DNA of 64,000 bases from JAJNPS01 sp031378845 (GCA_031378845.1 JANNES010000020.1:62001-126000), one strand, 5' to 3'; counted from the first letter of the stretch, positions 34,546 through 43,298 are shown. Notes: generated by a model from the letters alone, not told the origin. A program made the numbers and translations.

Positions 34546-36054
34546 ATGGCCAAGGACAAACCCCCCCGCCGTCCGCAGGCTGAAACCCCCAAAGGGTTCC
34601 GCGACTATTTCGGGGCCGAGGTCACGACCCGCAAGGCGATGCTGGACAAGATCGCCGAGGTCTATCACCGCTATGGATTTGATCCGTTGGAGACATCCGC
34701 GGTTGAGACGGTCGAGGCCTTGGGCAAGTTCCTGCCCGACGTTGACCGCCCGAATGACGGCGTGTTCGCATGGCAGGAAGAAGATAAAGACTGGCTGGCG
34801 CTGCGCTATGACCTGACGGCCCCGCTGGCCCGCGTGGCGGCGCAATATCGCAATGACCTGCCGTCGCCCTATCGGCGCTATGCGATGGGGCCGGTCTGGC
34901 GCAACGAAAAACCGGGTCCGGGGCGGTTTCGCCAGTTCTATCAATGCGATGCAGATACGGTGGGGGCGTCGAGCGTGGCGGCGGATGCCGAGATCTGCGC
35001 CATGCTGTGCGACGCGCTGGAGGCAGTGGGCATCCCGCGCGGCGTTTACGTCGTCAAGGTGAACAACCGCAAGGTGCTCGAAGGCGTATTCGACGTTGTG
35101 TTCGGCTACTCGGCAGGTAGCGAAGACGCGCAGCTTGAAGCTGTCTATGACCGCGAAACACAGAAAGACAGTATTTTCCGCACGGTAGATAAGTTCGACA
35201 AAGTCGGAGAAGTTGGCGTTCGCGAGTTGCTCACCGTGGGGCGCAAGGATGTTTCGGGCGACTTTACAAAGGGTTGTGGACTCAACGAGCAGCAGGCCGA
35301 TGTGATCGTCGGTTTCTTGAAAGCACGAGGATCCAGTAACGCGGCAACTCTTGATAGCCTGCGGGGACTTGTCGGAGAAACACCGAAAGGGAATGACGGT
35401 ATCGGGGAACTCAATGACTTCGCCCGGTTGCTTGCGGCACAAGGATACCTTGAAGACCGCATCGTCATAGACCCCTCTGTCGTGCGAGGCCTCGGCTACT
35501 ACACCGGTCCGGTGTTCGAGGCGGAACTGACCTTCGAGATCCTCGACGACAAGGGCCGCAAGCGCCAGTTCGGCTCGGTCGCGGGCGGGGGGCGCTATGA
35601 CGATCTGGTCAAGCGGTTCACCGGGCAAACCGTGCCTGCGACCGGCGTTTCCATCGGCGTGGACCGCCTGCTCGCGGCGCTTGCCGCCAAGGGCCTGACC
35701 GCCGCCGACACCGCTGGTCCGGTGGTCGTGACCGTCATGGATCGCGACCGGATGGCGGATTACATGGGTATGGTGGGAGAGCTTCGCACCGCCGGCATCC
35801 GCGCCGAGGTGTATCTTGGCAACCCAAAGAATTTCGGCAACCAGTTGAAATACGCAGACAATCGGGCAAGCCCCATCGCCGTGATTCAAGGCGAGGATGA
35901 GGCGGCGAAGGGCATGGTGATCCTCAAAGACCTGATTCTCGGTGCCAGGATCGCCCAAGGCGCGAGCCTTGAGGAATGGAAGGCCCGCCCGGCCCAGGTG
36001 ACGGTTGCGCGCGGGGATCTGGTCCAAGCGGTGCGCAAGATGTTTGGGAAATGA
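34546..36054 (+). CDS. hisS: Histidyl-tRNA synthetase
   Basis: The 502-residue class II synthetase charges tRNA-His. It starts with PKGFRDYFGAEVTTRKAM (motif 1 region). Motif 2 is RRYAMGPVWRNEKPGPGRFR followed by QFYQCDADTVG; RGLGYYTGPVFEAE is the His-binding loop, and GGGRYDDLVKRF leads to motif 3 near GVSIGVDRLLAAL. The C-terminal anticodon domain follows. The motif 2 segment is closer to the eukaryotic/archaeal style than to the E. coli enzyme, as in other alphaproteobacteria. Bases about 35100-35480 have lower GC and different codon choices than the flanks, while the frame stays intact. It is followed by hisZ and hisG. Confidence 0.95.
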   Translation: MAKDKPPRRPQAETPKGFRDYFGAEVTTRKAMLDKIAEVYHRYGFDPLETSAVETVEALGKFLPDVDRPNDGVFAWQEEDKDWLALRYDLTAPLARVAAQYRNDLPSPYRRYAMGPVWRNEKPGPGRFRQFYQCDADTVGASSVAADAEICAMLCDALEAVGIPRGVYVVKVNNRKVLEGVFDVVFGYSAGSEDAQLEAVYDRETQKDSIFRTVDKFDKVGEVGVRELLTVGRKDVSGDFTKGCGLNEQQADVIVGFLKARGSSNAATLDSLRGLVGETPKGNDGIGELNDFARLLAAQGYLEDRIVIDPSVVRGLGYYTGPVFEAELTFEILDDKGRKRQFGSVAGGGRYDDLVKRFTGQTVPATGVSIGVDRLLAALAAKGLTAADTAGPVVVTVMDRDRMADYMGMVGELRTAGIRAEVYLGNPKNFGNQLKYADNRASPIAVIQGEDEAAKGMVILKDLILGARIAQGASLEEWKARPAQVTVARGDLVQAVRKMFGK

Positions 36055-36079
36055 CCACGGAAATCCTCCCCGACGCCAT

Positions 36080-36200
36080 CGCTGGGCGCGTCCCTCCCCG
36101 TCGTGGGGAGGGAGAGGGAGGGGGGCTTTTGCGCACCGGTTCCATTGCCTCGCCCCCCACGCCCAGCCCCTCCTCACAGGGGGGAGGGGAGGCGCGTAAA
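36080..36200. repeat. GC-rich palindromic intergenic element
   Basis: Between hisS and hisZ lies a stretch with two hairpins: TCCCTCCCC (36091-36099) pairing with GGGGAGGGA (36105-36113), and CCCCTCC (36167-36173) with GGAGGGG (36183-36189). The purine- and pyrimidine-rich halves are roughly complementary overall. This is the style of dispersed palindromic (REP or MITE-like) elements that sit in gaps between genes in many proteobacteria. Only this copy is in the window, so the repeated nature is inference from style. Confidence 0.5.
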
Positions 36201-36241
36201 ACCTTGCGGACGATGTATCGTAAGGCGTCGAGGGGATTGGA

Positions 36242-37342
36242 TTGACCCAAAAATCCGCCATCCGCGCCGAGGGTGAACGACTTTTCGCTGCCTTTCAGGC
36301 GGCAGGGGCCGTGCCGGTCGATGCGGATCTGCTGCTGCCCGCCGAGACGCTGCTGGACCTTTATGGCGAGGATATCCGCGCGCGCGCCTATGTCACCCAT
36401 GACCCCTTGCGCGGCGAGTTGATGCTGCGCCCGGACTTCACCGTGCCGGTGGAGCAGGCGCACATGGCGGGCGGGGCGGACCCCGCGCGCTATTGCTATC
36501 TGGGCGAGGTCTTTCGCCAACAAGATGGCCAAGCGAACCGCCCCTCGGAATACCTGCAAGTCGGCTTTGAGCTATTTGACCGCACTGCCCCGGACGCTGC
36601 CGATGCCGAGGTTTTCACACTTTTCGCACAGCTTCTGGCGGATCTCGACCTGCGCCCTGCAACGGGCGATATCGGCATACTCATGGCGGCGGTGCGCGGT
36701 GTTGACACGACCGCCCGGCGCAAGGCAGCGCTTTTGCGGCACATCTGGCGACCGGCTCGGTTCCGCACACTTTTGGACCGCTTTGCCGGGCGCGCGCCGG
36801 GGACGCGCGCGCGCCAAACGATGCTGGAAAAGCTGGCAAAGGGCGCGCCAGAGGCACTGATCGTGGCGGCGGGGACCTTTGTCGGGCTGCGCGGCGCCGA
36901 GGAAATCGCCGAACGCGCCAGCGCGATGTTGCAAGATGCCGATGCCGCGCCCATCGCGGCCCCGGAGGCGGCGCTGCTGTATGACCTGCTGTCCCTGCAA
37001 GCCCCCGCCAAGGCCGCCCTTGCCCATCTGCGCGCCATCACCCCGATGATGCTTGCCATCGTGCCCGCAGTGGACCGCTTTGCCGCACGGCTGGAGGCGC
37101 TGGCCGCACGCGGGATCGATGTCGCGACCTTGCCGTTTGAGGCGAGCCATGGCCGCACCAGTCTGGAATACTACGACGGCTTCGTCTTTTCGTTCCACGG
37201 GCCTGCGGACTGGCCCCCCGTCGCCTCGGGCGGGCGCTATGACGCGCTGACGGCGGTTCTGGGGCAGGGCCAATCCATTCCGGCGGTCGGGGGCGTGCTT
37301 CGCCCGGAACTCGTCGCCCGTCTCAAAGGCGGCAAGCCATGA
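36242..37342 (+). CDS. hisZ: ATP phosphoribosyltransferase regulatory subunit
   Basis: HisZ is a HisS-like protein without aminoacylation activity that is required by the short form of HisG for the first step of histidine synthesis. The 366-residue product keeps the synthetase core: LRPDFTVPVEQAHMAGG, RYCYLGEVFRQQDG, PSEYLQVGFELFD, SLEYYDGFVFSFHG and VASGGRYDAL. It starts with TTG at 36242, just after the palindromic element; no better ATG lies nearby. Its TGA overlaps the hisG ATG (ATGA at 37339-37342). Confidence 0.93.
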   Translation: MTQKSAIRAEGERLFAAFQAAGAVPVDADLLLPAETLLDLYGEDIRARAYVTHDPLRGELMLRPDFTVPVEQAHMAGGADPARYCYLGEVFRQQDGQANRPSEYLQVGFELFDRTAPDAADAEVFTLFAQLLADLDLRPATGDIGILMAAVRGVDTTARRKAALLRHIWRPARFRTLLDRFAGRAPGTRARQTMLEKLAKGAPEALIVAAGTFVGLRGAEEIAERASAMLQDADAAPIAAPEAALLYDLLSLQAPAKAALAHLRAITPMMLAIVPAVDRFAARLEALAARGIDVATLPFEASHGRTSLEYYDGFVFSFHGPADWPPVASGGRYDALTAVLGQGQSIPAVGGVLRPELVARLKGGKP

Positions 37343-38013
37343 TCCGCATCGGCGTGCCGTCCAAGGGGCGGCTGATGGAACAGACCTTTGACTGGTTCGG
37401 CGCGCACGGCCTGCCGATGCGGCTGGCCGGTGCGGATCGCGAGTATTCTGGTACCGTGGATGGGATTGAGGGCGTTCAGGTCGTGCTCTTGTCGCCCGCC
37501 GAGGTGCCACGCGAACTGGCGGCGGGACGCATCCACCTTGGTGTCACCGGCACCGATCTGGTCCGCGAAAAGCTGGCGGATTGGGCCTCGGTCGTGGCCG
37601 AAGTCGCCCCGTTGGGGTTTGGTCGGGCGGATCTGATCATCGCGGTGCCAGCGGTTTGGATCGACGTTGACACGCTCGACGATCTCGATGCCGCCGCTGC
37701 CGCGTTTCGTGCCCGGCACGGCCACCGGTTGCGGATTGCGACCAAGTATCACCGTCTGGTCCGCGACTTCTTGATAACGCATGGCGTGGCTGATTATCAG
37801 TTGATCGACAGTCAGGGCGCCACCGAAGGCACCGTCAAGAATGGCACCGCCGAGGCGATTGCAGACATCACCTCATCAGGCGAGACGCTGCGGGCGAACC
37901 ATCTGAAAGTGCTGCAAGATGCGCTGATCTTGCGGTCAGAGGCGATGCTGTTTCGTTCGCGCGTGGTGCAAGCCACTGGAATAGCGGACCTCTTGGGCCG
38001 CCTGACGCGATAG
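37339..38013 (+). CDS. hisG: ATP phosphoribosyltransferase, short form
   Basis: HisG condenses ATP with PRPP to give phosphoribosyl-ATP, the first and feedback-regulated step of histidine synthesis. The 224-residue product is the short form, lacking the C-terminal ACT-like regulatory domain. That is consistent with hisZ encoded directly upstream. Landmarks are IRIGVPSKGRLMEQTF, HLGVTGTDLVREKL, RIATKYHRLVRDFL, and the PRPP-binding DSQGATEGTVKNGTAEAIAD. The start overlaps the hisZ stop by four bases. Confidence 0.95.
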   Translation: MIRIGVPSKGRLMEQTFDWFGAHGLPMRLAGADREYSGTVDGIEGVQVVLLSPAEVPRELAAGRIHLGVTGTDLVREKLADWASVVAEVAPLGFGRADLIIAVPAVWIDVDTLDDLDAAAAAFRARHGHRLRIATKYHRLVRDFLITHGVADYQLIDSQGATEGTVKNGTAEAIADITSSGETLRANHLKVLQDALILRSEAMLFRSRVVQATGIADLLGRLTR

Positions 38014-38076
38014 TCACGTGGCCTTGTCATCGGATCGCGGACGCCTATTTTTGAAGTCAAACCCAAGGAGACCGGC

Positions 38077-38439
38077 ATGTATTTCAAACCCATCAGCGCG
38101 GCGATTGTCGCCGCCGCCTTTGCTCTGACCCCGGCGCTGGCACAAGAAAAGGCATCCGCCGATGCCATTCGCAGCACAATCATCGGCAACACCGTGCAGG
38201 GCGCGATGTCAGATGGGGCTGGCTACACCGAGTTCTATGCCGGCGACGGCACGATCAAAGGCGCCGACTATGCTGGCAATTGGACGCTGGACGGCGACAA
38301 GATGTGTTTTGCCTATGGCGAAGATCCTGCGACCTGCTGGTCAGTCAGCATTGCGGGTGATCAGGTGACCTGGCTTGACGATGCGATGGCCTCGGCGGGC
38401 ACCGGCACAATTGTTGCGGGAAATCCCAACGGCTATTGA
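38077..38439 (+). CDS. Exported small conserved protein
   Basis: The 120-residue product has a clear signal peptide ending ALTPALA-Q. The mature part is about 97 residues of beta-rich sequence: IGNTVQGAMSDGAGYTEFYA, GDKMCFAYGED, TCWSVSIAGDQVTW and GTGTIVAGNPNGY. The two cysteines probably form a disulfide in the periplasm. Similar small proteins are frequent in Rhodobacterales and have no known function. It follows hisG by 63 bases with its own AAGGAG site, so it may be a separate unit. Confidence 0.7.
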   Translation: MYFKPISAAIVAAAFALTPALAQEKASADAIRSTIIGNTVQGAMSDGAGYTEFYAGDGTIKGADYAGNWTLDGDKMCFAYGEDPATCWSVSIAGDQVTWLDDAMASAGTGTIVAGNPNGY

Positions 38440-38469
38440 GCCCGCCTCAGGCCTGCGCCGGGCATTGTC

Positions 38470-38901
38470 TTATCGCAACCCGATATCGGCAAGTGCCAGC
38501 GCCAGCGTGTCGGGCAATGCCTCTTCGCGCTCGCGCCCCTTGACCAGATCGCGCGGACTGTCGGCGGGATCGAGATAGCGCCAGCCCTGAAAGGGTCGCC
38601 GGGGGGCGCGTTGGGTGCGCACGATCTGGGAATCCAGGATCAGCGCACAGCGCGAAATGCCGTCATCGCCGTTGACCTGTTCCAGCGCCAGAATGCGCTG
38701 GCGGCACAGGATCACGCCTTTGATGACCCAATAAAGCGATCCGCCCGCGAGAATCTCTGCCTCGCGCTTGGGGAACATGCGGGTGACGTGGACGGCGCGT
38801 CCTGGGGGCCAGCGGTGACGCTGACTGATCTGCCAGCCTTCGTGGTCTTCGACGCCGTCAGACCCGACGCTCAGCTTCAGGATGTTGATGAAGTCTGCCA
38901 C
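38470..38901 (-). CDS. DUF1489 family protein
   Basis: The 143-residue cytoplasmic protein matches the DUF1489 pattern: INILKLSVGSDGVEDHEGWQ, HVTRMFPKREAEILAGGSLY and WVIKGVILCRQRILALEQV. RCALILDSQIVRTQ, RPFQGWRYL and a Pro/Asp-rich end follow. The function of the family is unknown. GTG at 38901 is chosen because a GGGGGATTC sequence precedes it and the family N-terminus begins there; the frame is open further upstream. It is divergent from nrdJ. Confidence 0.85.
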   Translation of the reverse strand: MADFINILKLSVGSDGVEDHEGWQISQRHRWPPGRAVHVTRMFPKREAEILAGGSLYWVIKGVILCRQRILALEQVNGDDGISRCALILDSQIVRTQRAPRRPFQGWRYLDPADSPRDLVKGREREEALPDTLALALADIGLR

Positions 38902-38955
38902 GAATCCCCCGATGTCGCACCGAATAACGATAGTCCGACGGGTGGGCAATGCAAG

Positions 38956-38984
38956 TTGACCGTCGGTCGCGCGGGGCGTATCTT
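38956..38984 (+). promoter_or_regulatory. Candidate sigma-70 promoter of nrdJ
   Basis: TTGACC at 38956-38961 and TATCTT at 38979-38984 are separated by 17 bases, the ideal spacer. Transcription would start near 38991, giving a leader of about 54 bases before the nrdJ ATG. This is too short for a cobalamin riboswitch. Confidence 0.55.
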
Positions 38985-38999
38985 GTGTATTCGCACGAG

Positions 39000-39008
39000 T
39001 TATCCACA
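39000..39008 (+). promoter_or_regulatory. Consensus DnaA box at the nrdJ promoter
   Basis: TTATCCACA matches the strict nine-base DnaA box exactly. It lies just downstream of the predicted -10 element, around +10 relative to the likely transcription start. DnaA bound there would be expected to hinder transcription. DnaA control of ribonucleotide reductase is known for E. coli nrdAB; its extension to this nrdJ is inference. Confidence 0.55.
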
Positions 39009-39044
39009 ACCAAAAGTCTCCCTTAGACACAAGGACATTGCCCC

Positions 39045-41327
39045 ATGTCGCGATTCTCTGCCCCGATTGCCGAAGCCATCTGGGACATGAAGTATCGCTT
39101 CAAAGAGGCTGACGGGTCGCCCATCGACGGCAGCGTCGAAGATACCTGGCGGCGCATCGCGCGTGCGTTGACTGAGGTCGAGGCCGATCCGGCCAAGTGG
39201 GAAGCGGAGTTCTATGCCGCTCTGGAGGATTTCAAGTTCCTGCCCGCAGGCAGGATCACGGCGGGGGCAGGCACCGGTCGGTCCGTGACCCTGTTCAACT
39301 GTTTCGTCATGGGCACGATCCCCGACAGCATGGGCGGGATTTTCGACGGGCTGAAAGAGGCCGCGCTGACGATGCAGCAAGGCGGCGGCATCGGCTATGA
39401 TTTCTCCACCATCCGGCCACGGGGCGCGGAGGTGAAGGGGGTGGCGGCGGATGCCTCGGGGCCGCTGTCGTTCATGGATGTCTGGGATGCGATGTGCCGC
39501 ACGATCATGTCGGCGGGGTCGCGTCGGGGCGCCATGATGGCAACGATGCGCTGCGATCATCCGGATATCGAGGCTTTCATCGAGGCGAAGAAAGATCCCG
39601 CGCGGTTGCGCATGTTCAACCTTTCGGTGCTGGTGAGCGATCCGTTCATGGCGGCGGTGAAGGCGGATCAGTCGTGGGAATTGGTTTTCGCTGGGCGGGT
39701 GTACCGCACGGTGCAGGCGCGCGATCTGTGGAACAGGATCATGCGGAACACGTTCGATTTTGCCGAGCCGGGGGTGATTTTCATCGACCGGATCAATGCC
39801 GCGAACAACCTGAACTATGTCGAGACGATTGCGGCGACCAACCCCTGCGGCGAGCAGCCGTTGCCGCCTTATGGCGCGTGTCTTCTGGGGTCGATCAACC
39901 TGGCGACTCTGGTCAACGGAGCGTTCGGCAAGAAGTCGAGCCTTGATCTTGCTGCATTGGACAAGTTGGTCCGCATCGCCGTGCGGATGATGGACAATGT
40001 GGTGACCGCGAGCCGCTTTCCGCTGCCGCAGCAAGAGGCAGAGGCGCAGGCGAAACGGCGGATCGGGCTGGGCGTGACGGGCCTTGCCGATGCACTTTTG
40101 ATGATCGGCCAACGATACGGATCGCGCGAAGCGGCAGAGACCACCGAAAAATGGATGCATGCCATCGCGCGGTCGGCCTATCTGGCCTCGGTCGATCTGG
40201 CAAAGGAAAAGGGCGCGTTCCCGCTGTTTGATGCGGAAAAGTTTCTGGCCTCCGGCAACATGATGCAGATGGACAAGGACGTTCGCGAGGCGATCCGCAC
40301 CGACGGCATCCGCAATGCGCTGTTGACCTCCGTCGCGCCGACCGGGACGATTTCGCTTTATGCGGGGAATGTGAGTTCCGGGATCGAGCCGGTCTTTGCC
40401 TATGCCTATACCCGCAAGGTGTTGCAAAAGGACGGCTCGCGCACCGAAGAGGAAGTGGTGGATTATGCCGTCCGCCTATGGCGCGAAACCCATGGCGCCG
40501 CACCCTTGCCGGATCATTTCGTCAATGCCCAGACCCTGCCGCCCTTGGACCACGTGCGGATGCAGGCGGCGGCGCAGAAATGGGTGGACAGCTCGATCTC
40601 CAAGACGATCAACTGCCCGGTGGACATCAGCTTTGACAATTTCAAAGAGGTCTACATGGCCGCCTGGGATCAGGGCTGCAAGGGCTGCACCACCTATCGG
40701 CCAAACGACGTGACGGGATCGGTGCTGACGGTGTCCGAGTCGTCGGACAGGACGCCATCGGAGGCGCCTGCGCATGTCCAAAGCGACGGGGCAGAGGTGG
40801 TGTACCTGTCTGAACCGCTTGACCGGCCTGCGGCATTGGAAGGCCAGACCTACAAGGTCAAATGGCCGGGGTCCGAACATGCGCTCTACATCACCATCAA
40901 TGACATCGTCATTGCGGGGCACCGGCGCCCGTTCGAGGTGTTCATCAACTCCAAGAATATGGAGCATTTCGCCTGGACTGTGGCGCTGACGCGGATGATC
41001 TCGGCGGTGTTCCGGCGCGGCGGGGACATTTCCTTTGTGGTGGAGGAGCTGAAGGCCGTGTTCGATCCGCGCGGCGGGGCGTGGATGGATGGCAAATACA
41101 TCCCCTCGATCCTCGCAGGCATCGGCGGTGTGATCGAACGTCACCTGATCGACATCGGCTTTATCGAAGGCGAGGGGCTTGGCCTGAAAACCGACCCCAA
41201 GGCAGAGCTGATGGTTGTTGGCGTGGCGCCGCGCGGCAAGGCTTGCCCGTCATGCGGCAGCTATGATCTGCGCATGCTCGAAGGTTGCCTGACATGTTCG
41301 TCCTGCGGGTTTTCAAAATGCGGCTGA
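39045..41327 (+). CDS. nrdJ: Class II (adenosylcobalamin-dependent) ribonucleotide reductase
   Basis: NrdJ reduces ribonucleotides to deoxyribonucleotides with adenosylcobalamin as radical source, independent of oxygen. The 760-residue protein has the paired active-site cysteine in VTLFNCFVMGT. The thiyl-radical loop follows in ATNPCGEQPLPPYGACLLGS, with SVAPTGTISLYAGNVSSGIE and WDQGCKGCTTYRPN further on. The end (residues about 735-760) is a zinc ribbon, CPSCGSYDLRMLEGCLTCS then CGFSKCG, carrying the redox cysteines that recycle the active site. It is a single gene with its own promoter and DnaA box. ATG at 39045 is preceded by AAGGA. Confidence 0.96.
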   Translation: MSRFSAPIAEAIWDMKYRFKEADGSPIDGSVEDTWRRIARALTEVEADPAKWEAEFYAALEDFKFLPAGRITAGAGTGRSVTLFNCFVMGTIPDSMGGIFDGLKEAALTMQQGGGIGYDFSTIRPRGAEVKGVAADASGPLSFMDVWDAMCRTIMSAGSRRGAMMATMRCDHPDIEAFIEAKKDPARLRMFNLSVLVSDPFMAAVKADQSWELVFAGRVYRTVQARDLWNRIMRNTFDFAEPGVIFIDRINAANNLNYVETIAATNPCGEQPLPPYGACLLGSINLATLVNGAFGKKSSLDLAALDKLVRIAVRMMDNVVTASRFPLPQQEAEAQAKRRIGLGVTGLADALLMIGQRYGSREAAETTEKWMHAIARSAYLASVDLAKEKGAFPLFDAEKFLASGNMMQMDKDVREAIRTDGIRNALLTSVAPTGTISLYAGNVSSGIEPVFAYAYTRKVLQKDGSRTEEEVVDYAVRLWRETHGAAPLPDHFVNAQTLPPLDHVRMQAAAQKWVDSSISKTINCPVDISFDNFKEVYMAAWDQGCKGCTTYRPNDVTGSVLTVSESSDRTPSEAPAHVQSDGAEVVYLSEPLDRPAALEGQTYKVKWPGSEHALYITINDIVIAGHRRPFEVFINSKNMEHFAWTVALTRMISAVFRRGGDISFVVEELKAVFDPRGGAWMDGKYIPSILAGIGGVIERHLIDIGFIEGEGLGLKTDPKAELMVVGVAPRGKACPSCGSYDLRMLEGCLTCSSCGFSKCG

Positions 41328-41517
41328 TCTGATCCGCAAGAGGCGCCACTCAGTGGTGTCGTTGCTGTAAACAGATAAACCCTAGGTTGAATCATCCGTC
41401 GCATCTGTGCCGCATGCGGCGAAAATCCCACAGACTGTGGCAGTTTGGGCATAGCGTCGTCCGGAATGCGCTGCTAGCGTCGACGCCAGAACAATAAGAA
41501 ACGACGGGCAGTCAGGC

Positions 41518-42600
41518 ATGGAGACGGGCTTTCGGGCCACGTTCGTGATTTCGTGGTGTCAAACCGAAGTGGATGGACTTCGGGGGGCGTCACGCGATCA
41601 GATGAATTTGGGCACCAATTGGCGGTGGAGCGGGACGGCGCTGGCAATTGACGTGCCACGCGGGCCTTTGATCCTGGGCACTTCAGACGAAAGCGCCGAC
41701 TTGCGGCGTAGTGCCGCTTTGGTGGTGCAAAAACTTGTGCGGACCGCGCTGGCGCCGGATGCGGTGCCAAAATGGCCCAGCGCGACGTTCGTGTCCTTGG
41801 ATGATCCTGCAAGTGATGACGGTTTCGTGGTGACCGATGGTTTGAAAGCCTATGCCCTGACGATCATCGACGTGCCCGAAACTGGCGCGATGCTGGTCAT
41901 GGCCATGGCCGAGATGCCGCCCGCAGATCAAGATCTCTGGGTGATAAAGATGGCGCTGGAGCCGGGCTTGCGCCCGAAGTTCGTCGAGCCGCAAGTTGGC
42001 GTGATCTGTTTTGGTTCAGGCACACGACTGGCGACACCTGACGGCCCCCGCGCCATTGAAACCCTTGGTCCCGGTGACCGGATAGACACCAAGGATAACG
42101 GCCCACAAGAAATCCTCTGGACCGGGCACCGACGGATGTCGGGCGCAAGGTTGCACGCGATGCCGCATCTGCGACCGGTGCGGTTCCGCGCCGGTGCCAT
42201 GGGCATAGGTCAGCCGGACAAGGATTTGATTGTGTCACCTCATCACCGCATGCTTGTCAGATCCCCTGCGGCTCGGGCGATGTTCAGTGTGGACGAGGTT
42301 CTGGTTGCCGCCGGACATCTGCTGAATGGCGCATCCATCACCGTGGATCGTGCGTCGCGTGAGGTGACCTACATTCATGTCTTGTTGGAGCATCACAACG
42401 TGATCTGGGCCAACGGACTGGAAACCGAGAGTTTTCACCCGGCGCATATGGACTTGCCATCACTCGCGCCGGCGCAGCATCGCGCCTTGCTGCAGGTGCT
42501 GCCCGATCTTGCGAAGTCTGCTCAGACTTATGGTGCGGATGTTCGCCGCCACGTCACCGCATCCGAGGCCGCCGTTCTTCGGCATGAACTTGCAGCCTGA
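41518..42600 (+). CDS. Hint-domain protein
   Basis: The 360-residue protein carries a Hint (hedgehog/intein) module in its second half. VGVICFGSGTRLATPDGPRA (about residue 158) supplies the Cys that begins the splicing fold. IETLGPGDRIDT, DLIVSPHHRMLV and YIHVLLEHHNVIWANGLETE match the Hint_2 type common in Rhodobacterales. The first 155 residues form an unassigned domain with no signal peptide. The usual C-terminal Asn of inteins is not seen, so self-cleavage without splicing, or no cleavage at all, is more likely. No neighbour suggests a partner. Confidence 0.75.
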   Translation: METGFRATFVISWCQTEVDGLRGASRDQMNLGTNWRWSGTALAIDVPRGPLILGTSDESADLRRSAALVVQKLVRTALAPDAVPKWPSATFVSLDDPASDDGFVVTDGLKAYALTIIDVPETGAMLVMAMAEMPPADQDLWVIKMALEPGLRPKFVEPQVGVICFGSGTRLATPDGPRAIETLGPGDRIDTKDNGPQEILWTGHRRMSGARLHAMPHLRPVRFRAGAMGIGQPDKDLIVSPHHRMLVRSPAARAMFSVDEVLVAAGHLLNGASITVDRASREVTYIHVLLEHHNVIWANGLETESFHPAHMDLPSLAPAQHRALLQVLPDLAKSAQTYGADVRRHVTASEAAVLRHELAA

Positions 42601-42922
42601 CGCAGCGCGCCCCGCAGGACTGAAGTTACCACGCCAGTTCCTCGCGCGGGGCTAAAACCAGACGAACCAGTTGTACATACCGTGCGGCGGTGGGTTCGCG
42701 GCCGTGCAGGTACACAGCGCTGGAAACGGTTGCCGCCCGCCCTTTTTTCCCCGCGAACGCCATTGCGATGTGGTGCATTTGATGACGCGACATGTGCAGC
42801 GATGAACGGGTCGGCTGTGCGGGCGGATGAGGCAATGATCCAGATCGGTCGCGACATTCGCCCCTTGTGGGCGGGCTGGATCAACCGGTGCTCGTTTCCG
42901 ACACGGACGACGGGCGATCCCC

Positions 42923-43298
42923 TTTCGGCCAGCATGGCGCAGACACAAAGCTGGTGAGGTTGTCGCCAACCTGCCGAACATCCTGTTGGTGCATTTCAGC
43001 GATCTTTTGGCCAGTCTTGGGCCAGGATCGGCCGTGTGGCACGCCGACTTGGCGCCACGCTGACGGACGGCGCGTTTGCCAACATCGCAAATGCCACCAC
43101 CTTTGATGCGTTGCGCAAAAGTGTGGCCAAAAGCGGACCGATGCCGCAGGTAAGGCCTATCAGCTCTGGCCCGAGGGGCTCAGAACAGTCTTTGTCAAAG
43201 GTATGAAGGATCATTGGCGCGACGTTCTGACGTGCGATGAACTGGCCATGTCGGACGCCGCCAGACAGCGCGTCCTTGCACCTGATTGCGCGATCTGA
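42923..43298 (+). pseudogene. Sulfotransferase C-terminal remnant, frameshifted
   Basis: Three frames in succession give pieces of a sulfotransferase C-terminus. The first (42923 to about 43015) has VVANLPNILLVHFSDLLASL. The second (from 43027) has IGRVARRLGATLTDGAFANI then ANATTFDALRKSVAK. The third (from about 43131 to the stop at 43296) has AYQLWPEGLRTVFVKGMKDH then WRDVLTCDELAMSDAARQRV. In intact relatives these blocks follow each other directly. The N-terminal PAPS-binding part is not recognisable in 42601-42922, which otherwise holds no gene. This is a decayed gene, not a functional one. Confidence 0.7.

Noticed and set aside
34435..36261. 608-codon open frame on the - strand
   Set aside because: It is a shadow of hisS, whose class II synthetase motifs are unmistakable on the + strand.
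38901..39044. Cobalamin riboswitch upstream of nrdJ
   Set aside because: The predicted leader is only about 54 bases and the whole gap 143 bases, too little for the riboswitch, and no conserved B12-box was seen.
41337..41370. Terminator after nrdJ
   Set aside because: CCAC-TCA-GTGG is a four-pair stem without a T run; too weak to report as a terminator.
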